Of a DNA stretch of 64,000 bases, positions 1 to 12,700 are shown piece after piece (within the stretch, counting starts at the first letter, position 1; each line of letters opens with the position of its first letter). The stretch comes from Amoebophrya sp. A120 (taxonomy: Eukaryota > Sar > Dinophyceae > Syndiniales > Amoebophryaceae), in assembly GCA_905178155.1 (NCBI GenBank), contig CAJINV010000011.1, forward strand, positions 2,163,503 to 2,227,502, written 5' to 3'. The notes beneath the pieces are model-generated. The model was not told the DNA's origin and did no database searches. It worked only from the letters and a program-made list of their open reading frames with translations. The position numbers were made by a program, and so were the translations under genes.

Positions 1-669
1 CGCAGTTGGGAATGAGCGAAAAGGTATGTGCTATAAATAGTTTTCTCCTAGTTTTAGGTCTTGCAGTTGCTCTTCGTTGGTTCTTCGTGCCATGAGATGT
101 GATGATTTTTTTGGGTTGATCAATTTTTCAGGACGATCCTCATCACCAGCTGTTACTTGCTAAAAACATAAAAATCAAAGCGAAGTACACGACTACATCA
201 GGTCGGCCTGTTCAATTACCACGACAATCAGAGCAGCGAGGGGAATTTCACGAAGCCCTACAGCGAAGAGACTGCGCAGACGATTGACGTGGAAGTGAAG
301 AAAATTGTCGACGCGCAGTACGACCGCGTGAAAACCCTGCTGAAGGAAAAGGAGCACCTCATCCACGCCCTGTCCGATAAGCTTTTCGAAAAGGAAACCT
401 TGGTCTACCAAGACCTGGTCGAGGTGCTCGGGCCCAGGCCCGGCGGGTTGAAAGCCGGATACGAGGAATTTATCACGGCAACCTCGCAAGCCAGCGAGGA
501 CATAAAGAAGGCCAAGGCATCTGCAGAGGCTGCCGCAGCGGCCTCCTCGGGTGGGGATCCTGGCGCGTCAGGGGGATCATCTGGTGGGGAGAAAGAACTG
601 AAGCCAGACCTGGAAAAAGAAGTCCTGAAAGAGGACCCCCCTCTCAGTGCGACGCCTAGTGGCGCATAG
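1..669 (+). CDS. Mitochondrial AAA protease (FtsH/AFG3 type), C-terminal part, 5' end cut by window
   Basis: Gene 1, partial. Exons 1-23 and 202-669, joined by a conventional GTATG..CAG intron (24-201). The first exon reads QLGMSEK and continues VGLFNYHDNQ. This matches the stretch after the protease helices in m-AAA proteases (GMSEKVG in FtsH/AFG3/Yta10-12). KPYSEETAQTIDVEV, a helical YDRVKTLLKEKEHLI segment and LLEKE-/LGPRP-like motifs (LFEKETLVYQ, VLGPRPGG) follow, as is usual for the M41 peptidase C terminus. The family forms a membrane-bound hexameric ATP-dependent zinc protease in the mitochondrial inner membrane that degrades and processes membrane proteins. The ATPase and HExxH parts lie upstream of the window. 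A tail of about 70 residues rich in Ala, Gly, Ser and Glu follows. The stop is at 667-669. The family call is firm; the exact paralogue is not. Confidence 0.85.
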
Positions 670-2162
670 AGGAATTATGGTGATCTTCACTTCAGGATAT
701 GGATCTTCATCTTCACAACTTCAGCATTGTGATCTACAACTCTGGGAAAAAATTTTATCTACCTTCTTGAAACAATGAATCTGATATACCGTACAACTCG
801 TTTATTAGTCTGAAACCTGGCAACCTTGATCGCACAGTAGTGCTTTCGCTTTTCGTTTTCTATCTGGTATAGCGTATAAGATTTTGTGGCAAAGAAAGTA
901 CTAAATGTGCAGACATAATCGAGATCAAATTCTCGAAATAACCATACGTGTCGTCGTGAAGATTGTATGTATTGATATGATAAGTTGTACCCAATAACAT
1001 ATCTGTGTGGAACTAGTTAGTCGAAGATGTCTAACCGCATTTTTTAGTCCACGTCTACCCCCTTTTTGCTCTTTTGATTTCTGAAACTATACCCACGACT
1101 ACCCGACAGATTGATACGGCATCTCGCTTCCCAATCCCAAATAATGGCCCTGCGACTTTTATCGTCGATACAAGATTAGTACGCTAAACACGCGACAACA
1201 TAATGGCAGCGATCTTTTCTTGGTTAGTACCTCCCGCACGAGGCCAATGGGCGCGTTGAAACGCGCTGGCGCGTCGTAAACAGAATTACTTCTGCGGAGT
1301 AGATTTTTTTGGTTAAGGTCAAGGAAAAGCAGCCCTGCTTTCACCTAGTACCCCGTGTGACAGACCACAACTGGTGCGCACCAGCTCCCATTATCTATCT
1401 ATCAGTGCGAAACGTAAACCCTACCCTTTGATTTGCCAGTGAGAGGACGATCAGCATAAAGAAAGTATCTATCCGAAAAAACGAGCAGTATAAGAAAGGC
1501 GACAACAAAAGCGACAAAGAAGTAGTACCGTTCTACAGAGCGAAGCGTGGCCACAAGGTCGTGCATTTTTGGATCGATTAAGGATCTGCTCTGGAAGGTG
1601 GTGTGTTCGTCGCAACTACTCGTGGTGGGCAGATTAAATCGGAAATAAGTGTCGATCGACTCCTCGTGGAGAACTTTTGGCAAATACAAACAAATGAATC
1701 AATGCTGTTCGTTTTCTTTTTTTCCTTTTCGTTCGTGAGGGATCGTTAAGCACTTCGTCGGGGGGCAGTTTAGTACGCAGGGGTACAATTTCAAGGATGA
1801 AAATTGCTATACATTTACTGATCTACTGGCTCGTCTGCTTTTATGTACTATCGACGTGCTTATCATGATCTTCGAAGACACCAGGGTGTCTGTCGTATTC
1901 GTTGCATGCGTTTGTATCGTTTCTTGCAAGAACACCTATTCGCCTTCGCAGCTTTCCCAAATCGCGTGCATTGTCGTCGTCGCGTTGCATTTACGGTTTG
2001 TTCACATCAAAAGATTCTGAAAGCACAAAAGAACGGCAGGAGGGGCTACAGGGGGTGGTGTTTTTTGAAAGAAGATGAGGGATTGATAGAAGGACCTCCG
2101 TATTTCTACTCTAGACTATTCGTTCCTCATCCTTGTACACAGGAGGAAAACAAAAGAAAGCT
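670..2162. other. Intergenic stretch, no gene seen
   Basis: AT-richer DNA between gene 1 and gene 2. Short ORFs occur on both strands (for example 1402-1689 on the minus strand) but show no family motif, no splice context and no composition like the neighbouring exons. No introner ends were seen here. It presumably holds the 3' UTR of gene 1 and the promoter and 5' UTR of gene 2. Confidence 0.5.
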
Positions 2163-5100
2163 ATGTCGATCCGGAATATCGTAGCCCAGTATTCCTCCGG
2201 ACAGCTGTCCCGCGAGGAGTACTATGCTGCGCTGGCCGAGGCAGTTGAAGTGCGAGGCGGGGGGGAAGAAGAACAACAGCCGAGGAGAGGACCGTCGTCC
2301 TCCTCCAGTAGTTCCTCGTCATCGTCCGCCGGCAGAACAGGACCACTACGCGGCCCCGGGGGCTCTGAAAGAACGAAGAAGCAGGACCACGACATTTCGT
2401 CGCCGGACGAGAATATAGTTGCAAATTATAACGGGGGACGACCCGGCGGACCACACGCCTCCTCGTCTTCCGGCAGTACAAGTTCGAACAAATTTCTCTT
2501 TTCTGCGGAGCCCGACGGGAGTTCTCCTGCGCCACAGGCCGCGATACCGAGGAAGACCGCGCAGGAGTCCGAGTTGGGGACTACAGCAAGACAGGGTTTC
2601 CGGCGGCAAGTGGAGTACGATGCGTCGGGGAAGCGCGTCAAGGTCAAGTCTTCGTATGACGATCAAGGGTCTTTCCGCAATTTCGGCGAGGGGTCGGGGG
2701 CAGGCCAAAGTGTTCAGGCGGAGGGAAGCATGGGCTCGTTCAACGAGGATTTGGAACAAAGATCGCAGTCGCGACAAGAAACAACCTCAAAAACGTCTAG
2801 GACCGACAGCCGCGGCGGGAGCGATATAAAGTCTTCTTCTAGTCGCGCGGATCAAACGAAAGCTAGTCGAGTAGAGAAGTCCAGCCGCAAAGAGCAGTCC
2901 AGCCGCACAGAGCAGTCCAGCCGCAAAGAGCAGTCAAGCCGCAAAGAGCAGTCCAGCCGCACAGAGCAGTCCAGCCGCAAAGAGCAGTCCAGTCGCGCGG
3001 AGCAGTCCAGCCGCAAAGAGCAGTCTTCAGCAATAGCGGATAAAGAGCAAAAATCTCGTAGAAGCAGTGCCTCTATGCGTAGTTCCGGTTCTGGTGAAAT
3101 AAGGGCGCCGTCGAGTAAAAATTCGTCACATCAAGATGAAAACCTGCAGAGCAGTTTTCAGGAACCGCGGAGCAGTGCGGCCATGCGTTCGGTCGTACAA
3201 GGATCCAAAAGTATGCAAGAGGAGGAGGAAATAAACAGATATTCATCGCAACAGCAGGGGAAGTTTTCAGCGAACGCATTTTCAACATCCGCAGGCGAGC
3301 CACCCCGGGGAGCTACAACAACCGGGGGTAACAGTAGATTCTCGTCCCCTTTTGCAGGAGGAGGTCAGGGAGAAGATGAAGATAGTGCGAATGACAACAA
3401 CTTCTACAGAGGCACGACAGCTTCAAGAGGTGGTGGCCCCACCGCCGCCACCGGATCTCTTTCCGCCGCGCGGTTCGAGAAAAGCAGCAGACAGCTATCC
3501 GAGAATGAACTGCAGCAGAGTCGTGGTTCATTTGCTGGTGATGTTCAACAACATCCGAAAGTTGGCGACTCGGCGTCCGCGCCATCGCGGAGCAGGAGCA
3601 ATGGGACAGCGGGTGGAAGCAGTGGAAATAGTACAACAAAGAAAAAACAAGCTTCTAAACCGCAGCCGAAATCGAAGCAGCCGATCAATTACGAGCACAA
3701 CCACGAGCGGCCGGAGGGCGGGCGGAGAACGCAGGGTTACAAGCACAAAAAGCAAATGATTGGTCGCGACAGCGACTTCACGTTTCAGCCGAAGCACCGA
3801 GTCACCCCACCAAGTAGGAGTAACAGTCCACCCTACGAGAGGGAAAAAGAGAAACCCAAGTGGATGATGCTGTCGGAGGAAGAAAATTGCTCCTTTTCCC
3901 CACGGTTGATGACAGCTGCACACCGGTCCAGATCGCACTCCCCACAGTTCAAACTGTCTACATCTCCGAAGCGGATCGAGAAAAACCCGGAATACTGGGG
4001 CGGCGGCCCCCCGCAGTACATGCTGCAGAGTGAGGACCGCAATTGCACCTTTACGCCGAAAATCTCCACGCGGGCGCAGAAGTACCAGTTGCCAAACTTC
4101 CGCGATCGGCTGGAAGCCTGGGCCGCGAAGAGCCGGGAGAAGAGGAAACGATTAGTGGAGAAATCCATGGAAGCGGAGCTTGAACGTAAATAATTTTCGT
4201 ACGTGTTTTTTGCTAATATGCTATCATGGCAAGAAGAGATGCTTTCAGCTTCATCAAAAAGAAACACCTGTACTATGCTAAAAAAACTTTTAAAGTCGCC
4301 AAGCAGCAGCCGGGGAACCGCGGCAGCGCTCCTTCCCAGTTTGACCCGGAGGCCATGGGGCGGTCCATGCACGATTCGCAGGTAGCGCACAAACAGAGGA
4401 TCCTCGCCTACGTGTCGCAGAAGCACGGGCACAGCGAGAGCATGAAAAAAAAGGACGAGCAGCAGGAGTGCACCTTTCAGCCGGATCTGCGGTCCAGTAA
4501 AGACTCGTTTGAACGCGTCCGCGAGACGATGGCGCCGAGTACCCGAACGGGTGCGCGAGACCGAGTGCGGACACCGGACGCGAATAAAGTGGTCGCGGAT
4601 ATTCTGAAGCACGGAAGGAGGTATGAATCTGTTTTTCGGAAGCTACATGGCTCGTTTCTACTTTTGCGGGATTACTTGGTTCGAAAGTCATTGAATTTCC
4701 AGATTCCGAAAAAATGAAAAAATAAAAATCCAGCCACTACGAGGAGCCCGGTTTTTCTTTGTCTCCGACGGCGATCCGCACGCACCTTGACGGAGCGCGG
4801 CACGCGAAGTGTCGCGAGGAGCAGCCGACGTTTAAACCGCGAGTGAATTCCGTACGGCCGGAGATGACCGCCGCGAAGCTGTACCTCACCAGCGACGTTT
4901 TTACCCGACTCACCGAGGGGGTGCTGTACAGCCGGGATTTGAAGGACGACCAACAGTACGAGAAGGAGCACGGGATGGGCAGGTGGCACATCAAGGCGAT
5001 GGAGAAGGAACTGCAGGACGAGGAGGAGGCTAAGTTTGCCGCCGTGATTGAAGCGCGGCACGGGGTGAAAAAGGAGGAGGGGCCGAACTGGTGGCGCATC

Positions 5101-8100
5101 CAGCGGTTTCTGTGGCACCAAAACCTGTGCGAGGAGCGGCGGTTGCTGAATTTGGACGACTTGGGCAAAACCTACACGGTGCAAATGAAGGGGAAGCCGC
5201 AGATCAGCGGGGGAAGCAGGTATTTGGCGGATAAATTGGTGACGAAGGACCTCTACATCCCCCCCGGCGGCAGTGGGCAGCAGGGCTACTCCTGGCGGCT
5301 CGAGGCCGCGCAAAAGGCGGAAAACAAGGAGTGCACCTTTCAACCCAAAATTTCACAACGGTACGATAAAAGTATTCCGTGCAGTTTATTGATGTTGCGT
5401 GATCCGATACACTTATGGTACTTCTTTTCGACAGCTTCTCTCTGCATGAGTATATGAAAATGAAGCAGTAGTTGTAGTAGAGTGCGCCTGCCGCGCCCGC
5501 ACCGGAGAAAATAATCTTATCCGCTACAATTATCTTCTTCGATCCGACATTGTCAGCAGAAAAACCCGAACTATATGACTCACAGGTCCCGGTCTGTGGA
5601 GCGTGATTGGCGGATTCTGTATGAGGACGCTGCGAAGAGACGGGAGCGGAATAAGGAGCGGGAAAAACAGCAGGGCATGGACCAGCTGCAGGGGGCGACG
5701 TTTCACCCGAGAATATCCGAGTTTGCGAAGTCGCGCTCGGTATGCATTGCAAATATGTCTGGGTCTGGAAACTTGTGATGCTGGGCTGGGAACAGACTGA
5801 ATGCTCTGTAATGCACAGCCGAGCATGAGAAATAATTTGCGCGGCTTAGTGTTGCCTTTTTCGAATGATAAGCTGCGCTTTGCATGACAAGTAAAAGAGT
5901 CTCTTCTTGGACACGCATCACAAACTCGTCAGTCATGCCAGACAAGCATGACAAACCTGGCAATCTTCCAGACCCAGACACATTTGCATTTGATACTCGG
6001 GGGTGATCAACTCCTCTGGGGCGCTGGACGACTACCTGGCGCACCTGCAGTATCCCAAGCAAAAACGTCCCCGCCCCATAGTCAAGTTGGGAATCTAGCA
6101 ACACAAATCTCCAAGTTTTGGGAGCTGTGCATGACAAGTTTCCCTCTACTGCAGTGTCGTGCTGGTTGGCAAGGGAAGCCGCATGAGACAGCCACTCCTT
6201 CATCCTGTTTACAGCATTACAAATTCTAAAACGCGATTGGTAATACCTCGCATGCCGCTGCGCATTACAAATGTTCCTGTCATTGCACATTTGCATGACA
6301 ACTCTGGGGTGGGGACGTTTTTACTCAGGATATGCAGAAGAAGGACGAGAGGCTGCTGCTGACAAGACAAAAGTACGTGGACCGAATGGAACAAGTGCAG
6401 CGGGAGCTGTGTCCCTTCAAGCCAAATCTGATGCACGCCGCGGGGCACGTACCTAAGGTGGAGTCCGCGTCCTTGGACACCTTTAAACTGTACAACGAAC
6501 TGCGGCACGCCAGGGATGCAGAGGTGCAGGACAGAATTGGGGAGGAAAAAAACTACGCACGGGAACAGGCCCGGCTGGCCAGGAGCAGGAGTCGTACTTA
6601 CTCTGAATTAGCTTGATGCAGCTGTTCTTGCTGGTTTTTTGGTTGTAGTCACTAGCGATAGGATTTTAAAGCGCGAGATTTGATTTCCACATTCGACGAG
6701 ATAACAGACTCAGGAGACACGATCATGATTATCAATTTAAGACGAATGATCTGGGAAAGAAATCGATCAAACTTCCCGCAGCTGACGCCGCCAATTCGTC
6801 CGATGGTGGGAACAACAATACGGCGTCGAGGAGTCGATCGCAGTCCCAGCCGCCGTCCCAACCTCGCTCGCGCTCGCCCACAACGACGAACACCGGGGCT
6901 CCAAAAATGCTCTCCGAGAAAAAGAAGGATAATCAGCTGCAAAAATGTCTGGGTCTGGAAGATTGCCAGGTTTGTCATGCATATTTTGAATGACCCATGA
7001 TGTCTGTGATGCATGCCGTAGCATCACAGATTTTTAGAGGACTTTGTGATGCCTCTACCGCATGAGAAATGCCCTCTCCACGTAGCACACACTGGAGTCC
7101 TTTTGCTGGTCATGCAATACAAATTTTTTTAGAATCCAGAGACAGCATTACAAGTTTATAATCTTCCAGACCCAGACACTTTTACATTTGATAAAGGAGA
7201 TCTTGATGCAGAAGTTCGCCCACGACCAGGCTATCGACATTCCGAGCAAAACCGCGAAAGCCCACCCGAAACACACGCCGCTGACCAAGTGGGAACCGAG
7301 CCGGTGGAGGCCGATGAGCGGATCAAAAGGTGGTTCGAAGTCCCGTAGTTCCCCGGCGAGGGGCAGTCGCTCCGCTTCCCCGGACAATCTTCCGCGCGCA
7401 CGACGTTCCCTCACTGCGGTTAAGAAGCCGGAAGCGACGACGAAACGGGAGCCGTCGCACAAGCACGGATCCGTGTTGTTCAACCACGTCCCGATCAACT
7501 TCGACCCGACGCGGCGGTCCGTGCGGTCCGACGCACATCTATCTTCGAGCACCGGAAATGATACAAGTAGTGTCGAACAGGGAGCGGTGAGCAAACTGAT
7601 CCAGAATTTCTCGCGCGAAAACAAGCTTTTGTCATCAAACGCGGTGGAGAACTTCTCGTCGTCGGATAGAAGTCGCAGCAACAGTCCGAGTCCTGTTCCC
7701 GCACGACCTCCGTCTCGGAAAACAGCCCCGAATCTTCGCGAGACGAACAGCGGCTTGGCTTCCACTGCCGCGGGAACGAACTTTGGAAATTCCATGAATC
7801 AGACGGATTCCGGCGCTTCTGCCTCGCCGGTCATGTACCACCGGGGGGTTGCCATCCCGACCGCGACGTTTGTGCCGCGGAAAACGGCACCGATTGAGGA
7901 GGAAACACCAAAGAAGAGCCGCGTGACCAATCTGTACTATGCGGAGCCGGGAAGTGGTGATGAGGCCTTGAATGCGTTTTACAAAGGCGCTTCTTCTACA
8001 CAAGCATTACAGATGAAAACGAACAACAACCCCAGCGCCGGTGTTCCAAAGTTACCCTTGAACAGTACCGGCGCGAGTCGGCAGTGGGCGCAGGCGAGAC

Positions 8101-8543
8101 GGGAGAAAGAAGACGTGTGGGAGGAGCTCCTTGGCGCGAGCGAGTACAGTAACAGTGAAGATGTGATCTCGGACGTGTCGTCGGAAAAGCAGCAAGCCAT
8201 AAAACCTTCTACTTCTCTCCAGTTTAACAAGAAGAACAGCAATCACCAGGCTCGCGACGACGCGGAACAAGAGCGTCGATTGCAACCAAAGATTCTCTAT
8301 CAGCCGCGCAACCCGCAGGAGAAACACGAGTTGCAATCTGCGCAAGCGGCGGTGAGCTATGCGAAAGCGGTGGAGAATCTGGAGCGCATGACGAAACACA
8401 TCTCGGCACGCAACCAGTTTTTGGAAGCGTCTTTAGAAGCTACCGAGGTAGCGGAGCTTGATAGGAAGTTCGGCAGAAATAACAACTACGCGGGCGGCAG
8501 TACTACTAGCGGCTCAGTGGGTCCACGGTGGGACACCTCGTGA
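2163..8543 (+). CDS. Large repeat protein with CTFxPxI-like motifs, 8 exons
   Basis: Gene 2, about 1,688 aa, function unknown. Exons: 2163-4186, 4234-4620, 4734-5360, 5586-5740, 6001-6050, 6338-6594, 6708-6929, 7199-8543; the total is divisible by three. ATG 2163 (MSIRNIVAQYSSGQ) is the first ATG of the open frame. Residues 1-530 are Ser/Arg/Gln rich and include an 18-bp tandem repeat (EQSSRK units). From about residue 536 a short motif recurs eight times: FTFQPKHRV, CSFSPRLM, CTFTPKIS, CTFQPDLR, PTFKPRVN, CTFQPKIS, ATFHPRIS, CPFKPNLM. The spacers are helical, charged and likely coiled coil. The tail is Ser-rich. Introns 4621-4733 and 5361-5585 are GT-AG. Those at about 4187-4233 and 6595-6707 keep frame only if one G is retained. 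Three introners split exons 4/5, 5/6 and 7/8. Repeats of this kind suggest a scaffold or cytoskeletal role, but that is only a guess. Confidence 0.8.
2881..3024 (+). repeat. 18-bp tandem repeat, 8 units, coding
   Basis: Eight head-to-tail 18-bp units with consensus CCAGCCGCAAAGAGCAGT. They encode SSRKEQ/SSRTEQ hexads inside gene 2. Units differ at one to four positions (CGCACA, CAAGCC, CGTCGCGCGG type changes), so the array is young but not identical. It lies within the disordered N-terminal third of the protein. Confidence 0.9.
5741..5995. mobile_element. Introner element A1 (family A) in gene 2
   Basis: 255 bp. Ends are TATGCATTGCAAATATG and CACATTTGCATTTGATA; inner arms are TGTCTGGGTCTGG / CCAGACCCAGACA. 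Perfect 5-bp direct repeat CTCGG (5736-5740, 5996-6000). Removing the element plus one repeat joins KSRS to GVINSSGALDD in frame. Internal sequence is in the opposite orientation to the copy at 6930. Confidence 0.92.
6051..6332. mobile_element. Introner element B1 (family B) in gene 2
   Basis: 282 bp. Ends are TATCCCAAGCAAAAACGTCC and GGGGACGTTTTTACTCAGGATA-type. Perfect direct repeat TGCAG (6046-6050, 6333-6337). Excision joins ALDDYLAHLQ to KKDERLLL. The upstream exon left between elements A1 and B1 is only about 50 bp. Five internal GCATnACAAnT-like motifs run in one direction. Confidence 0.92.
6930..7193. mobile_element. Introner element A2 (family A) in gene 2
   Basis: 264 bp with TGTCTGGGTCTGGAAG at the left and CTTCCAGACCCAGACA at the right; right end is TACATTTGATA. 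Perfect direct repeat AAGGA (6925-6929, 7194-7198). Excision joins LSEKKK to EILMQKFAHDQ in frame. Used here as the forward reference orientation of family A. Confidence 0.92.
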
Positions 8544-9767
8544 GGAGGGCTGAGTGTAAGTAGCTTCTTCTGGCACCACCAGAAGACCGGGTAGATAAGT
8601 ATCAGTGGTGGCAAAAATTGAAGTTGTATCTAATGAATGCAATAACGCACGAAAATCTAAAAACCGCGAACAGAATACTGTTCAGATTCACAAGGACAAA
8701 GCTAAGATTTCTCTCAGGTACTATGTGTTTATAGGTATTCGACAAGGTGAAAGATGGTATGATGCAGTGGAGCAATCTGTATGCATCGTGCGTATCCAAC
8801 AGGTATTCTTCAGGTATTCAGGTAATTTAGAGAGTGTGAAAAAATACTATAAGCAGGACGTAGATGATTGAGCTTGAATGTTCTAGTCGCGGCAACTTAA
8901 GCAGATGAATTCAAAATAAATGTGCCGCGCAAGGTGGTGCACTCGAGGAGAGAAGGCCGTTCGGACTACATTCGTGTCGTCCGTTGTTGGTGGCGACAAG
9001 TAGATACAAGCAGTGTTCACACGACGAGGTGTCATTCAAATCACATTTGATTCATTAACACTCTTCCCACGCAGATTCTCTCATCTCACCGCTTCAACAG
9101 ACAGCGCAGTTCTGCAGCGTTCTAGGCACAAGTTTCGAAGGCGCACAGCAGCATTTCTATCTCATTCATGAAGCAACGGCCCATTTTTATATGCGTGGTT
9201 TGATTGCAGATCATTAACATGACGCTAGTCCATTGAAGCGACGGATGGTTTTTTTCTGTTGAGTGGAGCTGCGTAATGTCCATTAACAAGATCATCCATT
9301 CTCAACAACACCTGCCCTCGACGTAGACAATAACAGCGAAGCAACGAGGTGGTACGTAGGAGATTTTGAATGCTCGAAAGATAAAGTGGTCGAATCACAA
9401 CGAACTTCGTAGATGTACCATTCAACATCCTATTGTCGCAACAAGAACAGGGAGAGCAGCAGGTGGAGGTGATGTAGAAAGGTTCGGAGTGGTAGTAGCA
9501 GAGTAGTAGACAAGTTCAGTGTCCTCGTTTTGTATCGCTGTGGAGACCCACATCGGATCGCTCCACTTCGGACATTGCTCGGTCGTCGCTTGATGGCATA
9601 GCTTCGCGCAAGATGTCGCTGCTCCCTGCCTTTCGGAAAATAAAATCGGGAAAAATTGCCGACGTTTCTTTATGTGCACTGCACCAACTTCTGCATAATT
9701 TTTTATGTAGAGGTGGTGGGCGACTACCCCTACAGGAACAAACAGGACGCGGCTCTACTAGAAAAAG
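8544..9767. other. Intergenic stretch, no gene seen
   Basis: About 1.2 kb between genes 2 and 3. The frames open here are short, start without context and have no recognisable protein features. No introner termini, RNA gene or long repeat was recognised. Confidence 0.5.
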
Positions 9768-12700
9768 ATGCAACCTGAGGAGAAACTTACTTCTACGGGG
9801 GCGGAAAAGGACGATGGTGTTGACATCAAGATTGATGCGAGTGCAGCTGCGTTTAGCAGCAGGAGGAGGAGCCTTAAGACGACGACCACATCTTTTACTG
9901 TTCTCAACAACCCCACCAGCTACTCCGGTGCAGCAGTCGTCGTTCCAGGTGCGTCGATCACATCAAATGGGAGCAAAAATATCAGCGCCGCAGGCGCAGG
10001 AGCCAATAACACGACCCAAGGGTACTACAACACCAACCCTCTTGGTGCTGTCCTCACCGGCGCCTCAGCCAGCTCCTCGTCGAGTCGGCCCCCGCCACAT
10101 TTTTCAGCGCTATCTGGGAGAAAAGGAGGCTCACAGCCGAGTAGCAGCTCCAAGGCGGCGCGGCAGAATACGGAGGACCATGATGAAAGTGCTTTATTTA
10201 TCCAAGCAGCGGCAGGAGGAGGAGCAGCAGCATCCAGTAGCCTCCACGCTGCACCGGGCGCGGCGCACAGTGCTTTCGGTACTGTTCTAGGGAAATGCAT
10301 TGATTTCATGTTGACATTCGAGAAAATGATGAAATCAAATGCTAGCGCTTGCAACATGTATCATTTGTTATTACTTTTGGTCTGTGATGATCAAATCTAT
10401 CTGTACATAACATAAGTGTTTTCGGAATGCGGCAATTTCACTGCCTGGCTTGCTTGAAAAGAAGTTGAACCTCGGGCGATTTATTGTTTATCACAGGTTC
10501 GAACCCGTTCCGATCGCCAGACGCCCCCGGTACTAGTTCTTCGTACAACTACAATGGGCTTTCCTCGCTCAAAAAATCCACCGCCCGCCGGTTCTCGCCC
10601 GAAGACCAGGCCTGGTGCGACGAGCAAACACAGCAGAAGCTGGACGTCTCGCAGTTACTCACTGCCTTGATGGACATTCACTCCTTGACGCCCGGGACGG
10701 AGGAGGCGGATGTGTACCAAGCCAGTTTCCAGCAGGCGTACGACGGGCGGATGCGGCTCTCTCTGTCCGCGTTGAAGACTGGGTTGAGCGAAAGCGAACG
10801 CGTGAAGGAGGAAAACAAAAAGTTGATTTCCCAGGAGTCCATCGATTCGAAGTTCAATAGAAATGATCGGTTGCAGCAGCAAGAAGGCAGTGGAAACGAT
10901 AGTAGTCCAGAATACGACTTCGCACAGAATTCCGCTTCTGCCGCCTCTTCCGCCGCAAAGAAATCCTCATCCTGGGGCTCGGATTTCAAGGGGACCAGGC
11001 TCGATCGCGGGTCTTGCTTCGGCGAGAATTCCTTCGGGGAAGCTGCTTCTCCACCGGGGGTTGTTGCGCACAACAACCCTAGCTCACTCTTCGCCCGAAG
11101 CGTTTCTGCTAGTAGCGGCCGTGGTGCAGCACCTTCTTCACACGAAAAGCAGCATCAAATCGAAAATGAGGAGAGCGAACAGTTGCCGCTCGACATCGGT
11201 GGGCTGAACCACCTCAAGCAGATCGGGGGGAAAGACGCAGGAAATCTTAAACCCGCGTATTCCCCGCCCGGGCCAAGAACCCGACTACCGGCGTTTTCCG
11301 TTCTGCTTCGGCGGGGGTTGGACAGCTTAAAGGCCTCCCACCGGTCCAGATCAGGGTCTGCGTCGCCCGATTCTGGTGCGGTCTCCCCGCCCGCGTCCGA
11401 GCAGGACCACGGGTTCGATCCGCAGATCTATCGGGGTCCTCACAACGCGCGGGATGTGTTGCGCAGTCAGTATGGCGGTGATGGTGTTTCTTCTGTAGGG
11501 GCCAGCGCGCAATTTGGAGCCGGGGGTGCAGCATCTTCAAGTAGAACGGGGGCATTTTCCTCCTTTGGTGCTGGTGTGACGAGTTCGAGTTTTGGTCCTG
11601 CTGGAGCTCCTGCGTCCTCCTCGTCTGCCTCGCGACCTTTTTCGCAGACCTCGACTGGTCTTCTTGTACAACAAAACCGAGGACCAGCACCGCAAAATCT
11701 GCGTGACGAGCACGTGACATCCCTAGCTCCGTCGCTGAGCCGCACAAACGCGGTGGTTTTCAGTAGTGCCACGGAGACCGAGCCACAACATCAGCAGCTT
11801 CACCTTATTTCAACATCTAATGGTTCGGTAAAAAAGAAAAATGCATCCAGTACCTCTGTCAATAAGACCCCGAGTCCTCCGGCAAATAGGGGCTTCTTAG
11901 CTGCTGCAAAGTCGGGGTTCTCCCCCGAGAACCCGTGGCAGCAGGGCACACCGTACAGTGCGGACAAAAAGCTCCGGGAGGAGGAAGCTGCGAGAAAGGA
12001 GGCCGCGGAACGACAGGATAGAAAAGCTGCAGATCATAGAGAAAATAATCTTCTCCTAAGGCCCACAAACTTCAACGACTTGCTCGAGGAAGTGCCAGAA
12101 GCTCCTCCTGCAATGGAGGACCTGGATGAAGCAGCAGCAGAGTCCTCGCCTGAGCAAAAAGTGCATGATCATTCTGTTGATTTTTCGTTCGGAGGTCCAG
12201 AAGCAGTGCGGCAAGAACTTCTTCTACAACAACCCGCGCAAGGAGAAGTGCAGACAATAACGTCTCAACGGCACCGAATGGCTGGCTCTTCTCGTACAGA
12301 ACACGAGGACACTTTCACGGCCACGGGTAAAGATGACTCCTCCCCCGACTTCGGAAATGGTCTGGTACCGAATCAGACGTTGAAAGTCGGGAGCGCGACG
12401 CGAACGGTCGTGTCACCCATGAGACGACGGGAGCTCGGCATGTCGAATTCCAACTACATCGACCTCACCAATTCGACGACGACGTCCAATTTTTACGGCA
12501 GTAAAACTTCCCTAGTGCCGCCTCCAGGTCGTCCAGGGATTGTGCAAAGACTATTGCAACATGCTGGAGGCCGTGGTATAACTGGGGGTGGCAGCAGCAG
12601 TAGCACCAGCAGGTTCCAGTTTCCTTCTATTCATCAACAGCTGCGGGGGCCACAAGAAGAGCTGCTAAAATCGTCTGCAACTTCCGTGGTACAACAGTAC

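Noticed and set aside
8605-8871. 88-codon frame beginning with GTG
   Set aside because: No ATG, no family motif, and it lies in AT-rich spacer after the gene 2 stop.
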